From assembly GCA_945869935.1 (NCBI GenBank), contig CAMBSA010000058.1, forward strand, positions 1 to 8,110: a stretch of DNA of 8,110 nucleotides, read 5' to 3'. This document shows, in pieces, positions 1 through 5,534 of the stretch. The stretch is from Bordetella parapertussis. Its GTDB lineage: Bacteria; Pseudomonadota; Gammaproteobacteria; Burkholderiales; SG8-39. Position numbers and translations under genes: made by a program. The notes beneath the pieces were generated by a model, which ran no database searches, had not been told where the DNA came from, and saw only the letters and a program-made list of their open reading frames with translations. The first letter of the stretch is position 1; every line of letters begins with the position of its first letter.

Positions 1-911
1 AGCAAATGCCGCTTTCGATCGGGTTCGTCGAAATCTTCGTAATGGGTTCGCGCATGCACGGTCACGTGATTGTTCAAAAGCTGCAGGTCGCCCGGATTGA
101 ACATCATCGAATAATGAAACTCCGGACTCGCCGCCAGGCGGTCGACAAGGTCGAGGGCCTCAATCTGCCTTTCGGTAAGACGAGGCACCTCGGAATACCG
201 CTGCGCCGAACGGATGTGTGTCCGGATATAGCGACACGCGAACTTGCCGTCATGAACGGAAAACAACGGCTGCTGGTAGTAGGGCAGCTCGGTTTCCGTA
301 TTCTGGTTCTGGAGGCTCCAGAAAAAGGGCTGATAAAGGGCCTCGAGAAGATCCGGCCGTATTCTGAGAATTTCGTTGTGAATCGCCACGGAACTCGCGA
401 TCATCGAACGCCCCCCGCTTTTCGCAGTACGCAGGACAAACAGGCAAACGACGTCGCACGAGTCGGTGTGGTACTCGAGTTCGGCATTGGTCTTGTAACC
501 CCTGCCTTTGGGACCCTGAAGGTCCACCTTTATATCCTTCACGTCACCCAGTACATCGCCTTCGGCGCGCTGGGACACAGCCGTGCCGAAATATTTCCCG
601 AACGCCCAGTAAATCAGGCGAAGATCCGTCGGGGTAAAGCGCTCCGAAGGAAAGCCCCGCACGAGAAAAAGACCCGGCCCGTCCTCCAGGCATTCCTGCG
701 CTCGCTCGGCCAGTTTGTAAAACGACGACAGCGGAAAGTTATCGATGCTCAGGCTTTCGATTCCAATGTTGTGCTCCTTCGCGTGACGGAGCGCCTGTTC
801 GATTTCAGCGATTTCGGAATCCGAAAGAATATGTATCCAGTCGTCGCGCGTCAGGATTTCGGTTCCGCGCCAGTCGGCGGGGGACACGATCGCCTGCTTG
901 AATCCGGTCAT
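1..911 (-). CDS. TauD/TfdA-family Fe(II)/2-oxoglutarate dioxygenase, C-terminus cut by window edge
   Basis: This is a cytoplasmic non-haem iron oxygenase. The family couples 2-oxoglutarate decarboxylation to substrate hydroxylation; the substrate here is unknown. 303 codons are visible, with no stop before the window edge. The iron ligands are seen as HTD (His148, Asp150) and a distal His286 in NNHVTVHAR, followed by arginines 299 and 301 in DRKRHL, where the family binds 2-oxoglutarate. The segment AEGDVLGDVKD (117-126) resembles a widespread uncharacterised TauD-like group rather than true taurine dioxygenase. The start is the first ATG after an in-frame TAG, with a GGGA Shine-Dalgarno-like motif about 6 bases upstream. 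The family usually has about 280-340 residues, so little should be missing. The crotonase gene ends 104 bases upstream on the same strand, so co-transcription is possible. The family call is secure; the substrate is not. Confidence 0.88.
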   Translation of the reverse strand, partial: MTGFKQAIVSPADWRGTEILTRDDWIHILSDSEIAEIEQALRHAKEHNIGIESLSIDNFPLSSFYKLAERAQECLEDGPGLFLVRGFPSERFTPTDLRLIYWAFGKYFGTAVSQRAEGDVLGDVKDIKVDLQGPKGRGYKTNAELEYHTDSCDVVCLFVLRTAKSGGRSMIASSVAIHNEILRIRPDLLEALYQPFFWSLQNQNTETELPYYQQPLFSVHDGKFACRYIRTHIRSAQRYSEVPRLTERQIEALDLVDRLAASPEFHYSMMFNPGDLQLLNNHVTVHARTHYEDFDEPDRKRHL

Positions 912-1015
912 GTTGTTTCCCGTTCTTTTCTAAAGATTCATCATTCTCTGGAACGCGGACAGGATAGCGTCCGGGCCACGGTCGGTTGGAGCACCACCGG
1001 TTCGCAATTCCTGTT

Positions 1016-1750
1016 CTAGCTTCCTCGGAACACCGGTTTTCGCTTCTGGTGAAAGGCAGCAACACCTTCGCGGCGGTCATCCGTGCTTACCAGCCGGTTG
1101 TAGGCTTCAATCTCGAATCGGTATCCGGTAAGCAAATCCGTTTGAAGCCCATAGTGAATGGATTTTTTCGCCTGTCTCACGGCAAGCGGCGCGTTATCGG
1201 AGATCGCCTGAGCCGCCCGCAACGCTATGCCGAATACCGTTGCTGCGAGTATCAGCTCCTTCGCCCGCCGTTCATCCACCGCCCTTGCTAGGTTTTGCGT
1301 GCCACCACCACCGGGCATTATTCCCAGGCGAGTTTCCGAAAGGGCGAAACGGGCCTGCTTTTCCGCGTAGATGAAATCGCACGCCAGTGCCATTTCGAGT
1401 CCACCGCCGAACGCATGGCCGTTTGCCGCGGCCAACACTGGAAGCGGGCACTCCATCAGCGCCATGAAAGAACGCTCGAAGATTTCATGTTGCGAGCGCC
1501 ATTCCGCATCCGTCATTCCTTCTCTTTCCTTGAGATCGCCTCCCGAACAGAATGCTCGGTTGCCTGCCCCCGTCAGAACGACGCACCGGATGGAACCCGG
1601 TTCGGCCGTCAGCCTTGTCCACACATCAAGGGTTTCACGCCCCATCAGCGTATTCAGGGCGTTCAGAACCTCGGGACGGTTCAGTGTCACGACCAGCGCG
1701 TGCTCGCCCTCCTGTCTCACGGACAAGGTTTCATAGGCAGGGAATGTCAT
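1016..1750 (-). CDS. Enoyl-CoA hydratase/isomerase (crotonase) family protein with an apparent internal in-frame deletion
   Basis: Crotonase-fold enzymes hydrate or isomerise acyl-CoA thioesters, for example in beta-oxidation. The 244 residues show the N-terminal strand VVTLNRPEVLNALN (20-33), the CoA/oxyanion segment AFCSGGDL (66-73), and the second oxyanion segment AFGGGLE (113-119). Glu119 and Glu139 are 20 residues apart, matching the catalytic pair Glu144/Glu164 of mitochondrial enoyl-CoA hydratase. The motif IMPGGGGTQ and the C-terminal STDDRREGVAAFHQKRKP are also intact. Between KELILAATVF (to 173) and ALRAAQAISDNAP (from 176), however, the usual segment of about 20 residues containing EA...GLVN.V is absent, although the frame is open. 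The ATG at 1750 fits the family N-terminus, but no clear ribosome binding site precedes it. A candidate promoter lies about 85 bases upstream. The specific substrate cannot be assigned, and activity is uncertain because of the gap. Confidence 0.88.
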   Translation of the reverse strand: MTFPAYETLSVRQEGEHALVVTLNRPEVLNALNTLMGRETLDVWTRLTAEPGSIRCVVLTGAGNRAFCSGGDLKEREGMTDAEWRSQHEIFERSFMALMECPLPVLAAANGHAFGGGLEMALACDFIYAEKQARFALSETRLGIMPGGGGTQNLARAVDERRAKELILAATVFGIALRAAQAISDNAPLAVRQAKKSIHYGLQTDLLTGYRFEIEAYNRLVSTDDRREGVAAFHQKRKPVFRGS

Positions 1751-1875
1751 CGGTCGTCGAAGAAATTCAAGGATTCAAGTTCTGGACGCGCAGGGCAACG
1801 CATGCACTTGCCCACGCTACGAAATGTCCTCGCATCTAATCCGATGGCCCATTCCCTGTCAAACCGCATCAACAT
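1747..1875 (-). CDS. Possible 42-residue small ORF between the COG0523-like gene and the crotonase gene
   Basis: An ATG at 1875, just after the COG0523-like stop codon, opens a 42-codon frame whose TGA overlaps the crotonase ATG as ATGA, the classic arrangement for translational coupling. The peptide contains a C-x2-C pair (KCMRCP) and ends in NFFDDR. I recognise no family and see no Shine-Dalgarno sequence. A candidate promoter and an inverted repeat lie inside this frame, which argues that the region is an untranslated leader instead. It is recorded as a weak possibility. The same frame is also open upstream to 1929, inside the COG0523-like gene, so it could alternatively be a frameshifted remnant of that gene's tail. 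Confidence 0.15.
   Translation of the reverse strand: MLMRFDREWAIGLDARTFRSVGKCMRCPARPELESLNFFDDR
1793..1813. promoter_or_regulatory. Inverted repeat, 6-bp perfect arms, upstream of the crotonase gene
   Basis: Arms GGGCAA and TTGCCC match perfectly and flank a 9-base centre containing the palindrome GCATGC. The element lies just downstream of a candidate promoter and 43 bases before the crotonase start codon. There is no U-run after it on the minus strand, so it is unlikely to be an intrinsic terminator. It could be an operator for a dimeric repressor or a hairpin in the mRNA leader; the sequence alone does not decide between these. Confidence 0.35.
1834..1862 (-). promoter_or_regulatory. Candidate sigma-70-type promoter for the crotonase gene
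   Basis: On the minus strand a perfect -35 hexamer TTGACA (1862-1857) is followed by a 17-base spacer and TTAGAT (1839-1834) as a weak -10. It lies in the 129-base gap after the COG0523-like gene and would give a leader of about 75 bases before the crotonase ATG. The ideal -35 and spacing are seen directly; the poor -10 keeps confidence modest. Confidence 0.38.
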
Positions 1876-1879
1876 CACA

Positions 1880-2464
1880 TCAACGTGGTCCCAGCAATCG
1901 ACTGAGCGGGCTGGCTTGAATTCCGGCAACGATCTGCTTGCCGGGAAAAGCGCGCGAAAAATCTGAAATCTGCTCGGAACGAATACCGGTTCCGCTCAAC
2001 AGTATGGTGTCGGAAACGTCGAGCGCTTCGCGCAATGGGACAGGCAGATCTGCAGGATCCACCGCGCCAACATCTATAACAATAACCAGCCCCCTCAGCG
2101 AGACACTTTCCGCAAGCAGCGAATCGCCAAATAGAGACCGGGTCTTTGCAAGGTGTGCGCCCCACGGAAGTTCGACCAGAATCCGGTCCGGCCGCGTTTC
2201 CCGAACAGCACGCGCGAGAGAAACCCTCATGGTGAGGTTGCCCGTGCAACAGGGGCAACCGTATGGCGCACCGCGTACCGCCACGCCCGTCTTTGCCAAT
2301 GAACCCGGGTCCGGCATGGTGTTGCCGAGTTCTTCGACTATGAGGGTCCAGCGTTCGTCCTCTGGCTTGAATTCAAGCAGCGAAAGAATGGCTTTGGATT
2401 TGCCGGCTCCGCGCGGTCCCGCGAAGAGCGTAACCGGAGTAGCGGGGCGCGCCTGCTCGTTCAT
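1880..2464 (-). CDS. COG0523/CobW-like (G3E) P-loop protein, short and lacking the guanine-specificity motif
   Basis: G3E P-loop proteins are GTPases that act as metal chaperones or insertases. This 194-residue protein has a P-loop GPRGAGKS (16-23), EELG (44-47) where the family has NEFG, and YGCPCCTGNL (68-77) with Cys70, Cys72 and Cys73, the COG0523 CxCC metal motif. DRILVELPWGAH (93-104) stands where the family has an ET.GLADP-type motif, and VIVIDV (127-132) matches the following core strand. The family then has ADxxLLNKxD; here it reads SDTILLSGTG (151-160), so the NKxD base-recognition motif is gone. The C-terminal CobW domain, common in members of 300 or more residues, is absent, with the stop at residue 195. 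The ATG lies 14 bases after trkH, and GAGG is only two bases before it, so translation probably depends on coupling to trkH. Distant homology is convincing; function is unknown, and it may be a divergent ATP/GTP-binding chaperone or a decaying gene. Confidence 0.8.
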   Translation of the reverse strand: MNEQARPATPVTLFAGPRGAGKSKAILSLLEFKPEDERWTLIVEELGNTMPDPGSLAKTGVAVRGAPYGCPCCTGNLTMRVSLARAVRETRPDRILVELPWGAHLAKTRSLFGDSLLAESVSLRGLVIVIDVGAVDPADLPVPLREALDVSDTILLSGTGIRSEQISDFSRAFPGKQIVAGIQASPLSRLLGPR

Positions 2465-2478
2465 TGCCTCGTTTCGTC

Positions 2479-3936
2479 CTACTGGCGCCAGAACCCCGGC
2501 GTGAATACGACGATCAGGGTGAAGAGTTCGAGTCGACCGAGAAGCATCGCGATCGCGCAGATCCAGGTCTGGAAATCCGTGAGCGAGGCAAAATTCGTGC
2601 TGGGTCCCACCTGGTTGAGTCCGGGTCCGGTGTTGTTGATCGATGCGATGACCGCCGTAAACGATGAAATGATGTCAAGGCCCGAGGCCGCAAGAATCAT
2701 GGTCATGGCAATCACGCTGCCGCCGTAGACAAGCATGAACGCTAGCACCGCAAAGATGATCTTGTTTTCGACGGCCTGGCCGCCCAGTTTCACCGGAATG
2801 ATCGCCTTGGGATGAATGATCCGCTGGAACTCGCGGAGCGTCTGCCTTGCCATCAATTCTGCTCGCACCATCTTGATACCCGAACCCGTCGACCCCGAGC
2901 ACGTCGAAAAACAGCAGAGAAACAGCATCCACACCGGCGCGAACATCGGCCAGGTATTGAAATCCACGCTCGCATGCCCCGTCGTGGTCGCCATCGAAAC
3001 TACGTTGAAAGACGCGTGCCGCAGCGCCGTCGAAAAGTTCGAATAAATACCGTGCCACCAGAGAAAGAAGGCAATCCCGATAACACTGAGTATCAAAACA
3101 CCGAGGTACGATCGCACCTCGGGATCCCGTCCATAGGCGGAAAACGACCGTCCGCGCAACGCGAGAAAGTGGCTTGCGAAATTCATCCCGGCAATCAGCA
3201 TGAAGAAAATCGTTACCGCTTCGATTGCCGGCGAATTCCAATAGGCGAAACTTGCGTCGTGCGACGACATTCCACCAAGGGACATCGTGGTAAACGCATG
3301 AAGCAGCGCGTCAAACCAACTCATGCCCGCGCCGCGCATCGCGAATACGCAGAGCAGGGTGATCAATGCATAGACCAGCCACAAGCCTTTGGCGGTTTCG
3401 GTGATTCTGGGTGTGAGCTTGGTGTCCTTCATTGGTCCCGGCGTTTCCGCACGAAACACCTGGCTCCCACCCACGCCGAGAAGGGGGAGCACTGCCACCG
3501 CCAGAACAATAATCCCCATGCCACCCATCCATTGCAGCTGGCACCTCCAGAAATTGATCGACGGAGCAAGGTTTTCGATGTTCGATAACACCGTCGATCC
3601 GGTGGTCGTCATTCCCGAGACTGTTTCAAAGTAGGCATCGGTAAAACTCAGGCCCCCTATCTCGAGAAGCAGCGGTAAGGTTGCAAACGCGGGAAGCACG
3701 GTCCAGACGAGTGTCACAAGAAGAAATCCGTCGCGTGGTTGCAACTCCATCCGGCCGCGTCTTGTGGCCAACCACACCAGCGCACCTGCGGAAAACGTCG
3801 ACACAGCGGATCCGAAGTACGCGCTGACCGCTGAATCCCGGCTCACAAGGGACACTGCAAGCGGAACAAGCATCGTGAGCGAGAAGATCACGAGGATTAC
3901 CGAAAGTACATTGAGAACGGCAGTTATTCTGACCAT
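2479..3936 (-). CDS. trkH: Trk potassium uptake system membrane subunit TrkH
   Basis: TrkH is the inner-membrane ion-conducting subunit of the Trk potassium uptake system and works with cytoplasmic TrkA. The 485 residues match the usual length of about 483. The four pore-loop repeats of the SKT superfamily are visible: ETVSGMTTTGST (104-115), HAFTTMSLGGMS (213-224), NVVSMATTTGHAS (311-323) and AVIASINNTGPGL (428-440), each with a selectivity-filter glycine. STGSGIKMVRAE (349-360) corresponds to the conserved loop STGGGxK near the gate. The C-terminal LLGRLELFTLIVVFTPGFWR is a TrkH hallmark and contains the pore-lining arginine Arg468. Around ten hydrophobic segments are present. The ATG at 3936 lies 23 bases after the trkA stop without a strong ribosome binding site, consistent with expression from the trkA transcript. 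The COG0523-like gene follows after 14 bases. Confidence 0.96.
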   Translation of the reverse strand: MVRITAVLNVLSVILVIFSLTMLVPLAVSLVSRDSAVSAYFGSAVSTFSAGALVWLATRRGRMELQPRDGFLLVTLVWTVLPAFATLPLLLEIGGLSFTDAYFETVSGMTTTGSTVLSNIENLAPSINFWRCQLQWMGGMGIIVLAVAVLPLLGVGGSQVFRAETPGPMKDTKLTPRITETAKGLWLVYALITLLCVFAMRGAGMSWFDALLHAFTTMSLGGMSSHDASFAYWNSPAIEAVTIFFMLIAGMNFASHFLALRGRSFSAYGRDPEVRSYLGVLILSVIGIAFFLWWHGIYSNFSTALRHASFNVVSMATTTGHASVDFNTWPMFAPVWMLFLCCFSTCSGSTGSGIKMVRAELMARQTLREFQRIIHPKAIIPVKLGGQAVENKIIFAVLAFMLVYGGSVIAMTMILAASGLDIISSFTAVIASINNTGPGLNQVGPSTNFASLTDFQTWICAIAMLLGRLELFTLIVVFTPGFWRQ

Positions 3937-3959
3937 GGTGGTGGTTGTCCGGGTTTAAA

Positions 3960-5333
3960 TCAGACGAAACCGACGCCGACCTGAAAAAGCTTCTCCACCT
4001 TCGGGAGTGTGCGTTTGTCGGTGACGAACACGATGACGTGATCTTCCGCCTGGATCACCGTGTCGTGATGCGCGATAACGACTTCGTCGCCCCGTACGAT
4101 CGCGCCGACGCTGGAGCCCCGGGGCAAATCGATATCCTCCAGTTTGCGGCCCACCATGCGGCAAGACTCCGCATCCCCATGCACAACCGCCTCGATTGCC
4201 TCGGCCGCACCACGCCGCAGGGAATACACTTGGGTTACGTCACCACGACGAACGTGTGCGAGCAATTGTCCGATCGTCGCCTGTGCAGGTGAAATGGCGA
4301 TGTCGATCTGCCCGGCCTGAAGAAGGTCCACATAAGAACGGCGGTTGATCAGGCTGACTACGCGCCTTGCTCCCATGCGTTTGGCAAGCAGCGAGCTCAT
4401 GATGTTGTTTTCATCATCGTTGGTGACCGCGATGAAAATATCCATCTCTTCGACGTTTTCGGCCTGAAGCAAGGTCTCGTCGGTGGCATCGCCCTGCAGA
4501 ACCAGCGCTCGATCGACACGTTCCGCGAGCACTTCGCAGCGGCGCTTGTTGTGCTCGATCACCTTGACGATGTAGTCACGCTCAAGCGCGATTGCCAGCC
4601 TCTGTCCGATGTTTCCGCCTCCGGCGATCATTACCCGGCGAACCGGTTTGTCCATCCGCCGAAGTTCGCGCATTACCTGCCGGATGTTCTGGGTCGCCGC
4701 AAGACAAAACACTTCGTCGCCGGGCTCGATTACCGTGTCGCCCTCCGGCGCAATCGGCCGGTCGCCACGGAAAATCGCCGCAACCCGGGTGTCGATTGAG
4801 GGCATGTGTTGCCTCAAGTCCCTGAGGGGATGCCCCACGAGCGGCCCGCCCTGAAATGCGCGGACTGCGACAAGGCTGACCTTCCCATCGGCGAATTCGA
4901 GAACCTGTAGAGCCTCGGGAAACTGGACCAGCTTGACAATGTAATCAGTCAGAACCTGCTCGGGGCAAATGGCCAAGTCCACCGCGAATCCCTGAGCGCC
5001 CAGCACGGCGTCGTTGGCGAGATACTCGGATGCCCGCACTCGCGCAATCCGGGTAGGGACATTAAAAAGTTGTTGCGCGATCTTGCACGCCACCAGGTTG
5101 GTCTCGTCGCTTTGAGTAACGGCGATGACCATGTCGGCGTCTTCGATCCCCGCCTCAATCAGAACCGAAGGATGCGCCGCGCTACCCACAACTGTTCGCA
5201 GATCAAAGCGGTCCTGCAAGGCGCGCAATCGGGCCCCTTCGACATCGACAACGGTAATGTCATTTTTTTCCGAGACAAGATTCTCGGCAACCGACGAACC
5301 GACCTGACCTGCGCCAAGTATGACGATTTTCAA
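3960..5333 (-). CDS. trkA: Trk potassium uptake system NAD-binding regulatory subunit TrkA
   Basis: TrkA is the peripheral cytoplasmic protein that gates TrkH in response to nucleotides such as NAD(H) or ATP. The 457 residues match the E. coli length of 458. Two RCK-N/RCK-C halves are visible. The first Rossmann motif is GAGQVG (7-12) with acidic Asp30 ending strand two. The second is GGGNIG (238-243) with Glu260 at the equivalent place. SDETN (75-79) and NDDENN (305-310) are the paired helix-start motifs. RCK-C segments follow each half, at about 140-220 and 365-445. The initiation codon is TTG at 5333-5331, reading into KIVILGAGQVG, which is the canonical N-terminus; a strong AAGGA six bases upstream supports it. 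TrkH follows after 23 bases, so the two genes probably form one transcript. A promoter candidate lies about 30 bases upstream of the start codon. Confidence 0.97.
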   Translation of the reverse strand: MKIVILGAGQVGSSVAENLVSEKNDITVVDVEGARLRALQDRFDLRTVVGSAAHPSVLIEAGIEDADMVIAVTQSDETNLVACKIAQQLFNVPTRIARVRASEYLANDAVLGAQGFAVDLAICPEQVLTDYIVKLVQFPEALQVLEFADGKVSLVAVRAFQGGPLVGHPLRDLRQHMPSIDTRVAAIFRGDRPIAPEGDTVIEPGDEVFCLAATQNIRQVMRELRRMDKPVRRVMIAGGGNIGQRLAIALERDYIVKVIEHNKRRCEVLAERVDRALVLQGDATDETLLQAENVEEMDIFIAVTNDDENNIMSSLLAKRMGARRVVSLINRRSYVDLLQAGQIDIAISPAQATIGQLLAHVRRGDVTQVYSLRRGAAEAIEAVVHGDAESCRMVGRKLEDIDLPRGSSVGAIVRGDEVVIAHHDTVIQAEDHVIVFVTDKRTLPKVEKLFQVGVGFV

Positions 5334-5339
5334 GAGACG

Positions 5340-5344
5340 TCCTT
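5340..5344 (-). promoter_or_regulatory. Shine-Dalgarno site deciding the TTG start of trkA
   Basis: AAGGA, extended upstream as GGGGAAGGA, sits six bases before the TTG codon at 5333-5331. No ATG or GTG fits the conserved TrkA N-terminus nearby, so this site supports the rare start codon. Confidence 0.75.
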
Positions 5345-5363
5345 CCCCAAGATCGGGTGGCGG

Positions 5364-5393
5364 ATTCTATGCCTATTGCGCCGCAGCATCCAA
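5364..5393 (-). promoter_or_regulatory. Candidate sigma-70-type promoter for trkA
   Basis: On the minus strand TTGGAT (5393-5388) is followed by 18 bases and TAGAAT (5369-5364), which matches five of six -10 consensus positions. It lies immediately upstream of the trkA ribosome binding site, giving a short leader of about 20-25 bases. The -35 is only a half match, so this remains a candidate. Confidence 0.35.
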
Positions 5394-5462
5394 TCACCCG
5401 TAACGTAGGCCGTCGACTCCAGCCACACCCGCGAGGTACATTTTGTGCAGGAGACACCCAAA

Positions 5463-5528
5463 GGCTATCCTGACAATCTACAAAAAACATCCAGGATTGG
5501 CGCGGCAAAGCAGGCGATATACTGACAA
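5463..5528. repeat. Imperfect direct repeat in the ntrX-trkA intergenic gap
   Basis: Read on the minus strand, TTGTCAGTATATCGCC (5528-5513) recurs as TTGTCAGGATAGCC (5476-5463). The two copies share TTGTCAG, ATA and GCC, differ by one substitution and a two-base gap, and are spaced about 50-52 bases apart, close to five helical turns. They lie between the ntrX stop and the trkA promoter candidate. They could be paired regulator sites upstream of trkA. No coding sequence is credible in this gap (5334-5534), and I find no convincing terminator for ntrYX in it. Confidence 0.35.
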
Positions 5529-5534
5529 CTCGTC

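Noticed and set aside
956..973. Inverted repeat CGGAC/GTCCG between the crotonase and dioxygenase genes
   Set aside because: Five-bp arms with an eight-base loop and no U-run; this is within chance expectation for high-GC DNA and no terminator call is justified.
6..1019. Long plus-strand open frame of 337 codons across the dioxygenase gene
   Set aside because: It is antisense to a gene with clear TauD/TfdA motifs and its translation shows no recognisable domain; it is a shadow of high-GC coding sequence.
1295..1966. Plus-strand frame of 223 codons antisense to the crotonase
   Set aside because: The minus strand carries the conserved crotonase motifs and this frame has none.
2812..3588. Plus-strand frame of 258 codons antisense to trkH
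   Set aside because: It lies wholly inside trkH, is rich in Arg and His as expected of an antisense reading, and has no family match I recognise.
5480..5505. T-run on the minus strand after CCAATCCTGG as a terminator for ntrYX
   Set aside because: The only stem is three base pairs (CCA/TGG), too weak for an intrinsic terminator.
5260..5508. 82-codon minus-strand frame in the ntrX-trkA gap
   Set aside because: It overlaps the trkA 5' end, has no recognisable domain, and the gap is better explained as regulatory.
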